Shown here: positions 20,486 to 30,693 of the stretch, piece by piece
Numbering within the stretch: the first letter of the stretch is position 1
How the letters are laid out: each line of letters starts with the position of its first letter
Source of the DNA: Deltaproteobacteria bacterium
GTDB taxonomy: Bacteria; SAR324; NAC60-12
Direction of reading: 5' to 3'
Length of the DNA stretch: 39,804 nt
Assembly: GCA_002685535.1 (NCBI GenBank)
Contig: NYXK01000009.1
Coordinates: 74,155 to 113,958 of the forward strand
Notes under the pieces: model-generated
What the model was told of the DNA's origin: nothing
The model's input: the letters and a program-made list of their open reading frames with translations, nothing else
Databases searched by the model: none
Translations under genes and position numbers: made by a program

Positions 20486-22038
20486 TATAGGGCGAGAAGA
20501 TTCCAATGAAGCACCCATTTTGACGTCCGTTTCAGGTTTTAGTTTACTTCAGGGATATGCTGAGAATTGTGGAGTTGGCCGCGATACTTGGTCGTGCTTG
20601 GACGGTAGGCTGGTTGAGATATGAGACTAATCGTCGAGTGCCGTTCGGAGAGGAGAAAGAGATGATGTCGACGGCGAGGGTTGAAGGCAGATGTTTGGCT
20701 TAGTGCGTCTTGGATTCGGTCGGGGTGGAGGTCGTTGAAGGAGTTCGTCGGGTTTGCCACGAGGTTGCGATGGGTTGGGTCTCAACCTCAAACAGGAGGT
20801 GGGAGATGGTGCTTCTCGAAGGAAGAAAGGCGGGCCCGAGATCGCCAGGTAAATTTACGCGGAGCGCGGTGACGCTTCAAAAGTTTTTGCGAATTTTCCT
20901 TTCCAGGTGTTCGTTCAATTATTGCCAGTACTTTTCTATGAAGTCTGAGGGTGATGTAGATGATTGTAAAGAAAAGGAGGCAGGCGCTCGAGACGCTGTT
21001 GCTTTAGGATTTAATAGGCCGAGGGGCTTATTTTGAAGGTCGTAGTGCTAGCCGCGATATCAACAACCCGGCAATATGGGACGCAGCTCAGCTGTCTCTG
21101 CAACGAGAACGGGCGAAGGAGATGATTGTCAGGGGCGGTAGATCACTCCGCAAAATGGATCTCACATCCGAGACTTTTCGGCGAAATAATGATCAAAGAA
21201 GATGAGGCTTTGAGATCCCGACGTTGCTGTCGCTGTAGAAGTGATGTGAGGAGGACTTGGGCTGTTTGGATCCGGAAAAGATGTGCAGTTGTCTCGGAGG
21301 CTTGGTCCCTATCACGGCCTGGTGTGGTTACCCAATCTGCAGCGGAACACACCACCAACACGTGGAAGACTGCATGGAGAAGTGCAATTCAGCCTTTTTG
21401 GACCTCCTGAAACATGGCAGTCAGGCCCTGTATTTATGATCGGCACTTCGACTTTTAAGGTTTGCACGTCAGCCGCGTTATGATATTTGCTAATTGCGAT
21501 AGCATCAAATTGCAGAAGTCAAAGCGATGCATGATCATCAGTAGGCCCCGCCTAGCATCCTCGAATTTGCCGTTTGTGAGAGGATCTCTAGTTCAAATAT
21601 ATTGACTATTCTACTACGGCCTCCACTGCCTCAATCGTGATCACAACATAAATCCTGTCGTACATATACATGTACGAGGATTATTAACAATTGGATGTAG
21701 GTATCATGGCTGTTTCCTCTGACTGCCATTCGAAAGGATTGATCAGAGTAGGTGGCAAGAGATGATGCTGCAAAAGTAGCAGCTGGACACTTTTCTGAAT
21801 TTATTCAATTGGAGGGTAAGCATATGAATGACTACATTTGCCTCTATGTTTATTCCAGCAACTTCGAAAAGAGCAATCTGGTGAGGCTCGCTTAGCAGCG
21901 CTACGACTGAACATCGTCACCGAACTCGTGAACAAAATTCGTCTGCGATGAATGTTTAATCTGGACAACCAGTTTTTGCGTACTCCTCTTACTCTCACAG
22001 ATCTTGAAATACCGGCATAGAAGTCCCTTCAACTCAAA
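20486..22038. other. Divergent intergenic region, 1.55 kb
   Basis: This region lies between the small conserved gene (minus) and the TPR gene (plus) and should contain both promoters. An ORF on the minus strand at 20760-20539 begins with an ATG upstream of the small gene and may be leader sequence. Nothing else could be supported. Confidence 0.45.
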
Positions 22039-24067
22039 ATGCCGAAGCCAAAGCAATTCACTAAGGTGCCGAAAAAGAAGTCGAAGCATGTTCAGGCAGT
22101 AGGTCGCACGTCTGGTGGATATTCGCGAGTTGAAGCTGACAAGCAGTAGGCCCCAGAAACTGCAGACGAGTACCTCGCCGGTGAGTCTGTGGTCCCCGAT
22201 TGAATCATGACATAGCTAATATTCTATAGCGGGTGTAGATTTCGAAGAAGCTGGGGAGAAATGGCGGGGTGGAGATGCAGCAAAAGTCTGTATTACGGAT
22301 CATGTGACGTCAAAACTGAGGCTAATTGATTGTCAGTCAACAAGATTCTTTGTGCGGGCTATTGATTGCTATGAAGAAGCTCTGAAGAAGTTCCCAAGCT
22401 CTTTCGATTTGGCGTACAACAAGTAAGTCAAGTTCATGCTCTTGTGATCGGTATCTGCTAAGAAATTATCCAGAGCAAGAATCCAGTATGAGCTTACTCA
22501 ACATCCAAAGCTGCTGCAGCAGTTGCCTGGCAGTCTTCTGGATCTACTTCAAACTGCTTTGACAAGTAGCAAGTATGCATTGAGTCTCAATGGCGAGAAC
22601 GCAGACGCATTATTGTAAGTGTCGCTTGTTCTTATGTTCACCTTTCACTTCGAGACAGCCTTTCAAAAATGGGCCGCTTGACAACTCAAACCACACCTAC
22701 ACCCTTCTTTCTTTTACAATTGATCTCTACGAGCTATCTGAAGTCTGGTTATTGTCTTCATTCTCAAAGTTTGGGGAGCTCTGTACATTATGCAAAACCA
22801 CAGCTCACTACCAACTGCTCGAGATGGAAAGAGTGAAGTCGCTAACATTCTCAGTAACACCGCTCAAATATTGACAAGTCTCACTGAGAAGCTGTCCGAG
22901 TCATCTACGGATGGATCTACTCTTCAATTGATTGAAGAAGCATTGCGACTCTTTCAGCTCTGCCTCGAAGTTCAGGAAAAGCAGGCCCAAGAGTCAGCAG
23001 CCCAAGCACAATTAGCAGAATCCATGATGTCCGATACTGGCAACGAGCCTAGTACTCAATTCTCCCAAGTTACCAACGACCCGGAACATGGCGGCATCTC
23101 TCTTTCTGGCGAGTCCTCTATGGATGTCGATGATGGAAAGGAGCCAGCGCAGGATGAGAGATGGGCGAGCATTGTAGAGCCAGTCAACAATGATGTCCTT
23201 CTGGACACTGTCCTTGCACAGCTCGAAACTCTCACACAACTGTGCGGTCTCATGTTGAATGTGTCAGAGCAAGGTATCAGCTGGGTCGAGGCGTACGCCG
23301 AAGATCTCATCAACATCAAGTGAGAATCCTCAGATTGGGCTTATCGTTTACCCAAGCATCAAATTCAACTGACACCTCATACCAGGCTCGATAAATATCT
23401 CACCGGCACCAACCGCTCCCTCGAAGCAAACACCACTCGCGCCTCGTTCCTCAGCGCCTTCGCCAACCTCCAACTCCAAGCCAACCTAACAGACATCAAG
23501 TCCTACGCCTCCACAATCGAAAGTGCCTATTGCCCACTCGACCTCTCCGCATCCGCAGAAGGTCTCTGCTCCTACGCCGAAGCCCTCATCGCCTTCAACT
23601 CGTCTCTCCGTCTCCTCAACAACCCCAAACTCAACACCCGCGAGACCATCTCCGCCCGCTGGTCCGCTCTCAGCACAGCGCTCAAGAACCTCACTGCTGC
23701 GACCAAAATCCATGATGTTGAGAATGTGGTGAAGATCCATATTGCGAGAGGTGATGTTGAGATCAACCGGTTCCAGCTGGGTCAATTGGATGTGGTATTT
23801 GAACCGGCGAGGGATAATAGAGATGTGCTGCTAAGGAATGCGGGGAAGTTTTATGTGGGTGCGAAGAACTTTGCGAGGACTTATGGGTGGGCTGAGGAGG
23901 GGCTTGAGGCAGAAGTGAAGGACGCTCTCGTCAAGGGCCTGCTGGGGGATGCGGAAGATTTGAAGAAGTATGCTGCGAAGAGGGGAGGTCCCGTGCTGGC
24001 GGAGATGGTCGATGAGGGTCTGGTCACTGTTGCGCAATTACAGGGTATGGGTATCAGTGGGTTCTAG
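22039..24067 (+). CDS. TPR-repeat protein, possibly Acl4-like ribosome assembly chaperone
   Basis: Seven exons: 22039-22098, 22150-22180, 22230-22285, 22337-22422, 22474-22614, 22855-23319 and 23386-24067. They total 1521 bases and 506 aa. The N-terminus is basic (MPKPKQFTKVPKKKSKHVQA). Helical repeats follow: EKWRGGDAAKSTRFFVRAID, CYEEALKKFPSSFDLAYNKA, and ALSLNGENADALFNTAQILT. A central acidic linker (SSMDVDDGKEPAQDERWASI) precedes a helical C-terminal half that ends at LQGMGISGF. The organisation resembles fungal TPR proteins related to yeast Acl4, the dedicated chaperone of ribosomal protein Rpl4; NASP-like proteins are an alternative. An in-frame TAG at 22147 falls inside the first intron. 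Intron 22615-22854 is 240 bases, far longer than its neighbours, yet its removal restores DALFNTAQ. Confidence 0.88.
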
Positions 24068-24199
24068 ATACAATACGTTACATCTGTAGATGGAGACGAA
24101 CTGTACAAGTTCCACCGAACACTGGACCCACTTTACAAAAATATTAACTTGTGACAGTGCATCTACATATACACTAACAAAACGACAAATCAATAGCTA

Positions 24200-25931
24200 C
24201 TACGATACCTGCATATTCTTGACATCGTTAAAGAAAGAATTATCAAACCGCAACAGGAGCTGGGCATTAAGCCAGGTCCTTTTCGTCCAGTTCTCTTTCC
24301 GGAACACGTTCTGGACATGTGCTGCATTACCACTGTGATCCTCCAGTCGATACTGATCTCGCTCAATGGCGCGTTGAAAAGCGTGCTTAAGATAAAGCTT
24401 CTGATCGCCTCGCATAGTCACGCCGTGCTCTGTCTGGAAAGTCTTGCTATGCAGAAGCGTATATATTCGACCCACCGAATTGTTAGCGGGATTGCCTTGA
24501 ACAAGGCATGGCTCTAGGACGTGTTGGGGGCCGGCGTAAGATGGTGCTGTGCGGGTGTCGTAGATGAAGTGATAGGTGTAGCAGTCATGGAAGAAGGTTT
24601 TGAGGTCCTGTGCAGGTGTCAGATGGCTTTCACGAACACTTGGTGTAATACGAGGGAGGGGGGAGGATGGGAGGGGGGAAACAAATATTGATATAAAATA
24701 CAGCGGGTAAAAGGCCATCTCACCTCCCAGGTCTCTCCAATGGATGATGGAACGTAGTGAAAATAACCAAGCGTATCCTCGATGAGGACTTGCTTCTTTT
24801 CGCGAAGCTTGAGAAGTGTCAATCCACGCTCTAATTTCTCCGACCTCGAACTCTTGTATGGAATTGTAACAGAGACCCCATGTCTGTCAGCGAGGTCTGA
24901 AGAGGTGTTAATTTGTGGCTGAGTACCTAACATATGACTGCCACTTTGAGTACCGTGTGAATGGTCATAAGAAGGTGGTAGATCCTCGGTCGCCTCCAGA
25001 GATTCCCTCGCAAATTCGACAATTTTCCTTTGCATACTTCGAATGTCCTCATACAGAGCCTGTGAAGAGCGATCGAAAGAGGCCCCATGGGCTCCGAGAG
25101 TTTCGTCAATGTGTCGGTTGAAGGACTCGTCGCTCTCGAGATCATCCTCAGCAGACTGTGAGTTCCCTATTCGAGGGGTAGAGCCTTCGGCAAATCCCCT
25201 TCGGACAACGAAGGTGCCGTCTGTGTGACCAATCCCTCCATGAAGATCAGAAATCATCCCTGGAAATGAGCGACCTAGGTAGCTGGTTTGAATCGATGTG
25301 ACAGACTCAAGGGTTCGAATTGGAGGCATTTCAAGCTCATGCTTGATGACCCCTTGAGCATTTTGAATTTGCATGCGAAGAATCCTAGCACAAGTCAATC
25401 GATATCTAAAGTCATCGAACTGTTTTGTTTGACATACGCCGTTCGCTGTGTCCCCACATCGCTCGCAGCTTTCAAGTTCATCGATGCCAGCAGACATATT
25501 AGAGTGTTCCTCAATGTATTCAACATCCGCTGATAAAACAGCACTCTGCTGTTCTCCCTAAACAAGGACCTAATCCGCAAATCCAACTGCTGCAACTTCT
25601 TCTCATTGTCCTTAAACCTCACCAGTAACGGATCTAGCCTCTCAGTAATCCTTCCGAAAGGTTGCAGAACCTGCTCGCATAGCTCGGCGGTATCTTCTAT
25701 GGCGACGAGCAAACGAGACGAGTATGGGATGGACTTCGGAGTAGACTCGAGAGTCTGGCTACAGCTGTAGAGAATATGAGAGAATATATCCGTGTCGGAT
25801 GCAAAGAGTCGTATTCCTTCGCCAGAGGAGCCGATAGAGGACGCAATGTTATAAAGGCTTTGTGCTGTTTTAAAGCCGGCGGCTGAGACGCCTAGGACGC
25901 TGCCCGCGATGCTGAGGGACTCGGTGGTCAT
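24200..25931 (-). CDS. Fungal N-terminal-domain (STAND-associated) protein
   Basis: Three exons: 25931-25438, 25384-24724 and 24607-24200, totalling 1563 bases and 520 aa. The start MTTESLSIAGSVLGVSAAGF and AQSLYNIASSIGSSGEGIR match the alpha-helical fungal N-terminal domain found on NLR/STAND, ankyrin and other signalling-type proteins. It continues through LFRENSRVLFYQRMLNTLRN and TLICLLASMNLKAASDV. The middle (about residues 180-340) is polar and probably disordered. The C-terminal part has LREKKQVLIEDTLGYFHYVP and GETWEDLKTFFHDCYTYHFI, which I cannot assign. No NB-ARC, NACHT or repeat domain is present, so this is a stand-alone version. Intron 24723-24608 is 116 bases and contains a strong G/C-run tract. 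ATG 25931 is preferred over the upstream non-ATG extension. Confidence 0.85.
24654..24678 (+). other. Putative G-quadruplex tract inside an intron
   Basis: Four G-runs of 3, 6, 3 and 6 bases, separated by A, AGGAT and A, lie within intron 24723-24608 of the minus-strand gene. The run pattern meets the usual G3+N1-7 quadruplex rule on the plus (template) strand. The transcript would be C-rich, which could also serve as a long pyrimidine tract before the acceptor. Confidence 0.5.
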
Positions 25932-26907
25932 GTTGAGAAGGGATATGTCAATTAGCAAGAAATTGTGTTAGGTTCAGAGGGAATCAAAGTCGAGAGGCAG
26001 GTTGGAGTAGGTTATATGTGAAAGTGTGAGGGTGAGGCTGAGCGATGTCAAGTCGGTGGCTTGTATCGTGGCGTTCTAAGGCTGATTTTGGATCCTCTGA
26101 TCTCAATGCAAAATGAACAGCAGCAATATTATGATGCCGAGCTACTGGGATCATATGACTTGCGAATCCAGTCGTACTCAAACCTCCACCTCCCTGAGCA
26201 CATTTCGTCAATAAACATGCCAATCGTCTTGGCCTTGTTGTTGTTGACTTTTCTGAAAGATGCGTTGGCGAGGTCTGTAAGCGAAGCTCATGCTGCTCAG
26301 CGTCCAGGTCTTGAGATATGCTCCCGTCTGCGAATATGACATATTGGTGATGAAATGTACCTTTTAGGAGAACGAGAGTCATTTCAACCTTTGATCACCA
26401 CCTGCGAGTTCCCAACGGTATGCATTGCCCGGCCATCGAAGCACTATAAACATTCGCTTTGATCAATAGTTCCGTGAAAAGACGCTGCCCAGTTGAATTG
26501 TGGATGTGTATGAAGGAATGAAATTGTAAACATTAGATGTTGTTTTCTAATTTGAAGGAGGACCTCGTAACATCCTGCAGATACATTCAGAGGTATATTC
26601 TCCTTCATTTGTGTCTGACCTATATAAACAAGGGACGAGGAGAACTTAGGCGGATTAGCAGCAAAGAACATTCGTGCCGACCCGGTTGATTTAGTAAAAT
26701 AGACCCTGCCCGATAAGTTTGCTGTATTTCCTCGATGAATCCTCTTCCAATAGTCTGTTAAGGCAAGTAGATAGGATGTTTTGGACGACTGTTGGTCTTC
26801 AAGACCTTCACGAAGAAGGCCTCGGCCTGCGAAGAGGTCTGTGCACACCAATCCCAAGACGCGCCAAACAAGGCAATCGATGCTCTTCAAGACATCATCA
26901 CCACGCC
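25932..26907. other. Divergent intergenic region, about 1 kb
   Basis: Upstream regions of the N-terminal-domain gene (minus) and APA2 (plus) meet here. A 208-codon minus-strand ORF from 27070 to 26444 overlaps the APA2 start antisense and has no family resemblance, so I treat it as a shadow. A plus-strand ORF at 26061-26339 is also unsupported. Confidence 0.45.
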
Positions 26908-27980
26908 ATGGCAACCTTAAGAAATTTACCAGCACTTGTAAGGAAGCAGTTTCAATCCGCCCAAGAGAATGGCGATCTGACCTTCTACGCAACTCGTGTT
27001 TCCATTCTACAATGCGGCGGACTACCGGTATGCGACGCAATGTCCACCCCTCCATCAAGTCTGTATCCATACTGACAGCCGTACAGTTTCAATTGCGCTT
27101 TTCTCCAGCTCTTGCAAATAAGCCAAAGTCCAACAAGCCCAAAAACCCTTCATCCAAGCCATTCGATCCCTTCGAGAGTCCGCCAGCCGGTCTCTTTATT
27201 ACGTCTCTCCCGCCCTCCCATTTCCTGGTTCTGAACAAATTCCCAGTCATCCCAGACCACTTTATACTCGCCACAAAGGACTTCAAGCAGCAGACTGACT
27301 TGCTGGAGAAGGATGATTTGGAGGCAGCCTATGCTTGCTTGAAGGCATATAAGGATAATGGCGAGGAATTGTTTGGCTTCTTCAATTCTGGAGACCATTC
27401 CGGTGCAAGCCAACCGCATAGGCATATCCAATTCCTGCCAGTTGAATCAATGCGTAGCGGAACGGAAGCGGGCGCCAAGTGGAATGTCCTGGCGGACAAT
27501 TTGGTGAAGGAGCCGAGAACTGGTATGTGACAGCATGCCCGTTGTGTTGCGAATCTTCTGACGATCCTAGCATTGCCCTTCTCATATTTCTCCGCCCAAG
27601 TTCCAGAAAATGCTTCAGCTGCAGAGGTTTATCGGATCTATACTGATTTACATGGTCGGGCCTGTCAACTGGTGAAAAGTGCTGGTAATGACTCCCCAAC
27701 TACGAATGCTTCGTCGGAGGAATCACCAATCAGTTACAATCTTGGCTTTACGGATCGAGCTTTCGTTCTATGCCCCAGAGCATCCGAGGGTCTAGAAGTC
27801 CAAAGCAGTGCTGGTAAAACAGTCGGGCCTATTGCATTAAATGGTACTGTACTTGGAGGAACCCTTCTCGTAAAGAGTGAAGAGGAATGGGACGTGTTGC
27901 GGAATGATGAGTCAAAGTTAACAGCCATCTTGCAAGCCATCGGAGTACCACCAGCAACGGATCACGGAGGCCGACTGTAG
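26908..27980 (+). CDS. APA2: Ap4A phosphorylase (ATP adenylyltransferase)
   Basis: Three exons, 26908-27027, 27087-27522 and 27571-27980, give 321 aa, the same size as the yeast Apa1/Apa2 enzymes. The enzyme phosphorolyses diadenosine tetraphosphate to ADP and ATP and belongs to the HIT/GalT superfamily. Catalytic motif: H151-R-H153-I-Q155 within SGASQPHRHIQFLPVE. FPVIPDHFILATKDFKQQTD is the conserved strand ahead of it. DPFESPPAGLFI and SYNLGFTDRAFVLCPRASEG are further family blocks, and the end GPIALNGTVLGGTLLVKSEE is typical. The splice sites are GTATGC...ACAG and GTATGT...CCTAG. No signal or membrane segment; cytoplasmic or nuclear. Intact. Confidence 0.97.
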
Positions 27981-28284
27981 ATCTGATTCTGGGATGAATT
28001 TCTTTGATCTTGGCCTACCTGTCAGACTCACCATTACAGCCAACGAAGTATGAACGGACCAATGGCCACACCAACTTACAATACAAACTCGTACACTCCT
28101 GCGACCCTGAGAACACCAGCTTACCTTTCAATCCTCTCCGCTGAATTTGATACGGGCCTCAAGTCTGATGATGTCAGTCCTTCCTTTAAGGGATCTGGTA
28201 CAGCTTCCACATTCCCATAGCTTCACCTCCAGCCACTATGGTAGCAGTCTTGATCATCATCATCGATAACCTCTCTCTTTCTCA
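27981..28284. other. Convergent 3' region between APA2 and the Myb-like gene
   Basis: These 304 bases lie between two convergent stop codons. They should hold both 3' untranslated regions and polyadenylation signals. No coding or structured feature was recognised. Confidence 0.5.
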
Positions 28285-30126
28285 TCAATTTCTTCCTTCG
28301 AGGTCGTCCCAACGCTTGCGGCAGGTAGCATTACCAAAGTGATAAGATCCTCCATGACTGGCGATGTATTCGGCGACTTGCTTCCAGGGGATCTTAGATT
28401 TGGCTAGGTCCGACTCTCTGGTGAGCTTTCGTACAGCTTTCTTCAGAAGCCGGATCTGCTTTGCAATCAGTGGTGTAGGTTGTTCGCCAGGCATTCAAGA
28501 CTCACGTCATTGTCTTCCCACTCAGGCTTCCTGACTCGTTGTTTCTTGTCCTTCGTCAGAGTGCGGAAGCGCCCTCTCAGGGTCGATTCAGCCTCCGTGA
28601 AATTCCCTTGCCGCCGAATGTCTTTGTATGACATACCAGCCAACTTTGAATTAACCAGGAACTCGTCTCGGGCTTCTCGACCCCGCAGTGCTTGTGCATC
28701 AGAAACCGTCCGTGGTGACGTCGCTGGCCGAACGGGCTTTGACGCGATTCTTTGTGGTGTTAAAACCGATCTTGGAGAGCAAGCTTCGGAAATTCGGGGA
28801 CCGGGGCTGGGGATGGGGCTGTGACCCGGACTTTGCAAGGTGGCCGGAATGCTTCTTGCTGGAGGACTGCTTCTTCTGCGAGTATAACTTGGAACCTTTG
28901 CGACCTTCATCTGGCGCTTCTGCGCATTCCTGCTTGGGGGGAAGTCGTTGCTAGGTACCACAGGCACGATCCTACGAGAGCTTGGGATGCAATCGGGAAG
29001 GGTCTGACGCGGTCGAGGAATCGGCTGTGGTTCCATAACGTGAAGGTGCTCAGGCGCTGCCTCGCCCGGATCATCAACCGTCATAGCTGCACTGGATTCA
29101 GATAGTGCTAGCATTGAGTCTTGGCTTGTTCCGGAGGATGAAAGTGATGCGGAGGAGACATTTAGGGTCAACATCTTGGGAGAGATTGTGTTGGAAGCCA
29201 GGGATGGCGGGTCCCATGTCGATGTTGAATCGGAAGAGCCCCATGGATCGGTGTATTGCTGCGGTTGGTATTTCGGCAATCCGTCGTTGCTCAACGGGAG
29301 TCCATATGTACTCTGGGATCCTATGCTGCTACGCAAACTGCCTTGCCAATAGTAGGTCTTGGTACTCGACGCATCGCTGTTTCGAGAGGAACCGGTGGCT
29401 CGATAGTCGGTAGATGAGTGCGGTGGTGAATAAGTGCTATACACAGTGTCTGGGCTCGTTCTGGACATATTCATCGAGTGGTTGTACGTCGAAGCTTCCT
29501 CGACGTATGTCGACTGAGGTGGACCGGAAGACGATGATAATGATGAATTGCTAGTGTCATTTTGAGGCTGGTAATTGAAATTCTTCAAGACGTTTCGGAC
29601 GCTCGAAAATTCAGCAAAGCTTCCTCGCCCTCGACCTAAGCTCATCTGCGAATAGTCGTTTCCGAGCATTGGGCTAGGTCTCTCGAGGCAAGTCATTTCG
29701 GTCGCTTGCTCTTGGTACAGCGGTTGCGAGATCGTGGCGGTTTTGTAGGATTGATACTGAGGTTGATGTACTTGCGAGTAAGCCACCGATTTCGTCAAGC
29801 CTACACTTTGGGTTTGGGCAGCAGCAGACGTCTCTGGGTAGTATTCTCCAAACAGGCTGTGGACCTGTCGAGTGCATCAGTTTTGTCAAAGAGTTTCTCG
29901 GCAGAGGGTTACCAACTTGGAAGTTTTCGTTGTTGCTGTACTCATCGAAGTCTCCATCCCAGCTGTCGCCTGTTGACGGGACCACGGGCCTGAAGATACT
30001 CCAAGCGTTGACGTCGTTGTTCGTCATCTCAACAAGTCTTTGATGCAAAGCCGCCTCCGCTCTGTGGAATGGTACAAAGGTTTCGAAGCCATTCGAGACA
30101 AATCGGGGCTCTGCGTTGATAAACAT
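28285..30126 (-). CDS. Myb/SANT-like DNA-binding protein, fungal
   Basis: Three exons: 30126-29917, 29864-28506 and 28455-28285. They total 1740 bases and 579 aa. The first two thirds are Ser/Pro/Gln-rich and disordered (for example TYSPPHSSTDYRATGSSRNS), as in transcription regulators. The conserved block begins at about residue 470: ARDEFLVNSKLAGMSYKDIR, RQGNFTEAESTLRGRFRTLT, KDKKQRVRKPEWEDND. After the last intron come IRLLKKAVRKL, IPWKQVAEYIASHGGSYHFG and NATCRKRWDDLE. The spaced Trp and helix pattern fits paired Myb-like helix-turn-helix units. I recall close relatives in Aspergillus and Leotiomycetes without a named function. The last intron has two possible in-frame acceptors (28459 or 28456), differing by one Gln. 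A nuclear regulator role is inferred. Confidence 0.85.
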
Positions 30127-30300
30127 TAGGGTATACTCTCACCGCTATACTGTCTCGGAACCTCTGTGGCTTTGCGTGAGTTCTGCTTCTACGACGAACG
30201 GCAGACGCACTTCAGAAGCAATATGCTCGTGGCCTTGATGCCGGTGATGCCGGCAATGCTTTGCAGAAATGCCTCCAAACAGAGTCCGACTGACGGACTG

Positions 30301-30693
30301 TCAAATTCTGTAATTCTCCAGTTGCAGGCGGTCAGTCATGGGAATCTGCGTCAATAACCAGGCTTTCAAACTCTCTAAATCGAGTGGCTGATCTTGCTCA
30401 ACTGAAATACCGGTCGTTGGATATATATCGATTGCCGGGAAACGTGCTGAAGAACTGTTTGGCTGGATCTCAGTGATTTCGTCCGCATCAATGCTACGGC
30501 CAGTCATCACGCTGTATTTCCTACACCGCCAGCATAGCAGGGGAGGAAGGTTACTTACCTTTGGTGCAGGCTTGATTTCCTCCTCAGTATCAGGCTTCTC
30601 TGAGACACGCAGTAGTGCTTTGGAGTCTGTACAGATATTGGCAATTGCTATCAAGCAGATTGCAGCAACAAAACAAAGAAGGAACAATAGCAT
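30301..30693 (-). CDS. Possible small single-pass membrane protein
   Basis: An ATG at 30693 opens 130 codons. A strong hydrophobic N-terminal helix (MLLFLLCFVAAICLIAIANI) is followed by an acidic hydrophilic region that ends LQLENYRI. A GTAAGT sequence at 30558 invites an intron, but the nearby AG sites leave only 28-37 bases and lead to a stop, so I keep the unspliced reading. It lies 175 bases upstream of the Myb-like gene on the same strand. No homologue is recognised; it may be spurious. Confidence 0.3.
   Translation of the reverse strand: MLLFLLCFVAAICLIAIANICTDSKALLRVSEKPDTEEEIKPAPKVSNLPPLLCWRCRKYSVMTGRSIDADEITEIQPNSSSARFPAIDIYPTTGISVEQDQPLDLESLKAWLLTQIPMTDRLQLENYRI

Noticed and set aside
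22147..22149. In-frame TAG near the start of the TPR gene
   Set aside because: It is the acceptor of a GTAGGT...CTGAC...TAG intron, and the exon join is clean.
26444..27070. 208-codon minus-strand ORF
   Set aside because: It overlaps the first exon and intron of APA2 antisense, has no recognised family, and APA2 on the other strand is certain.
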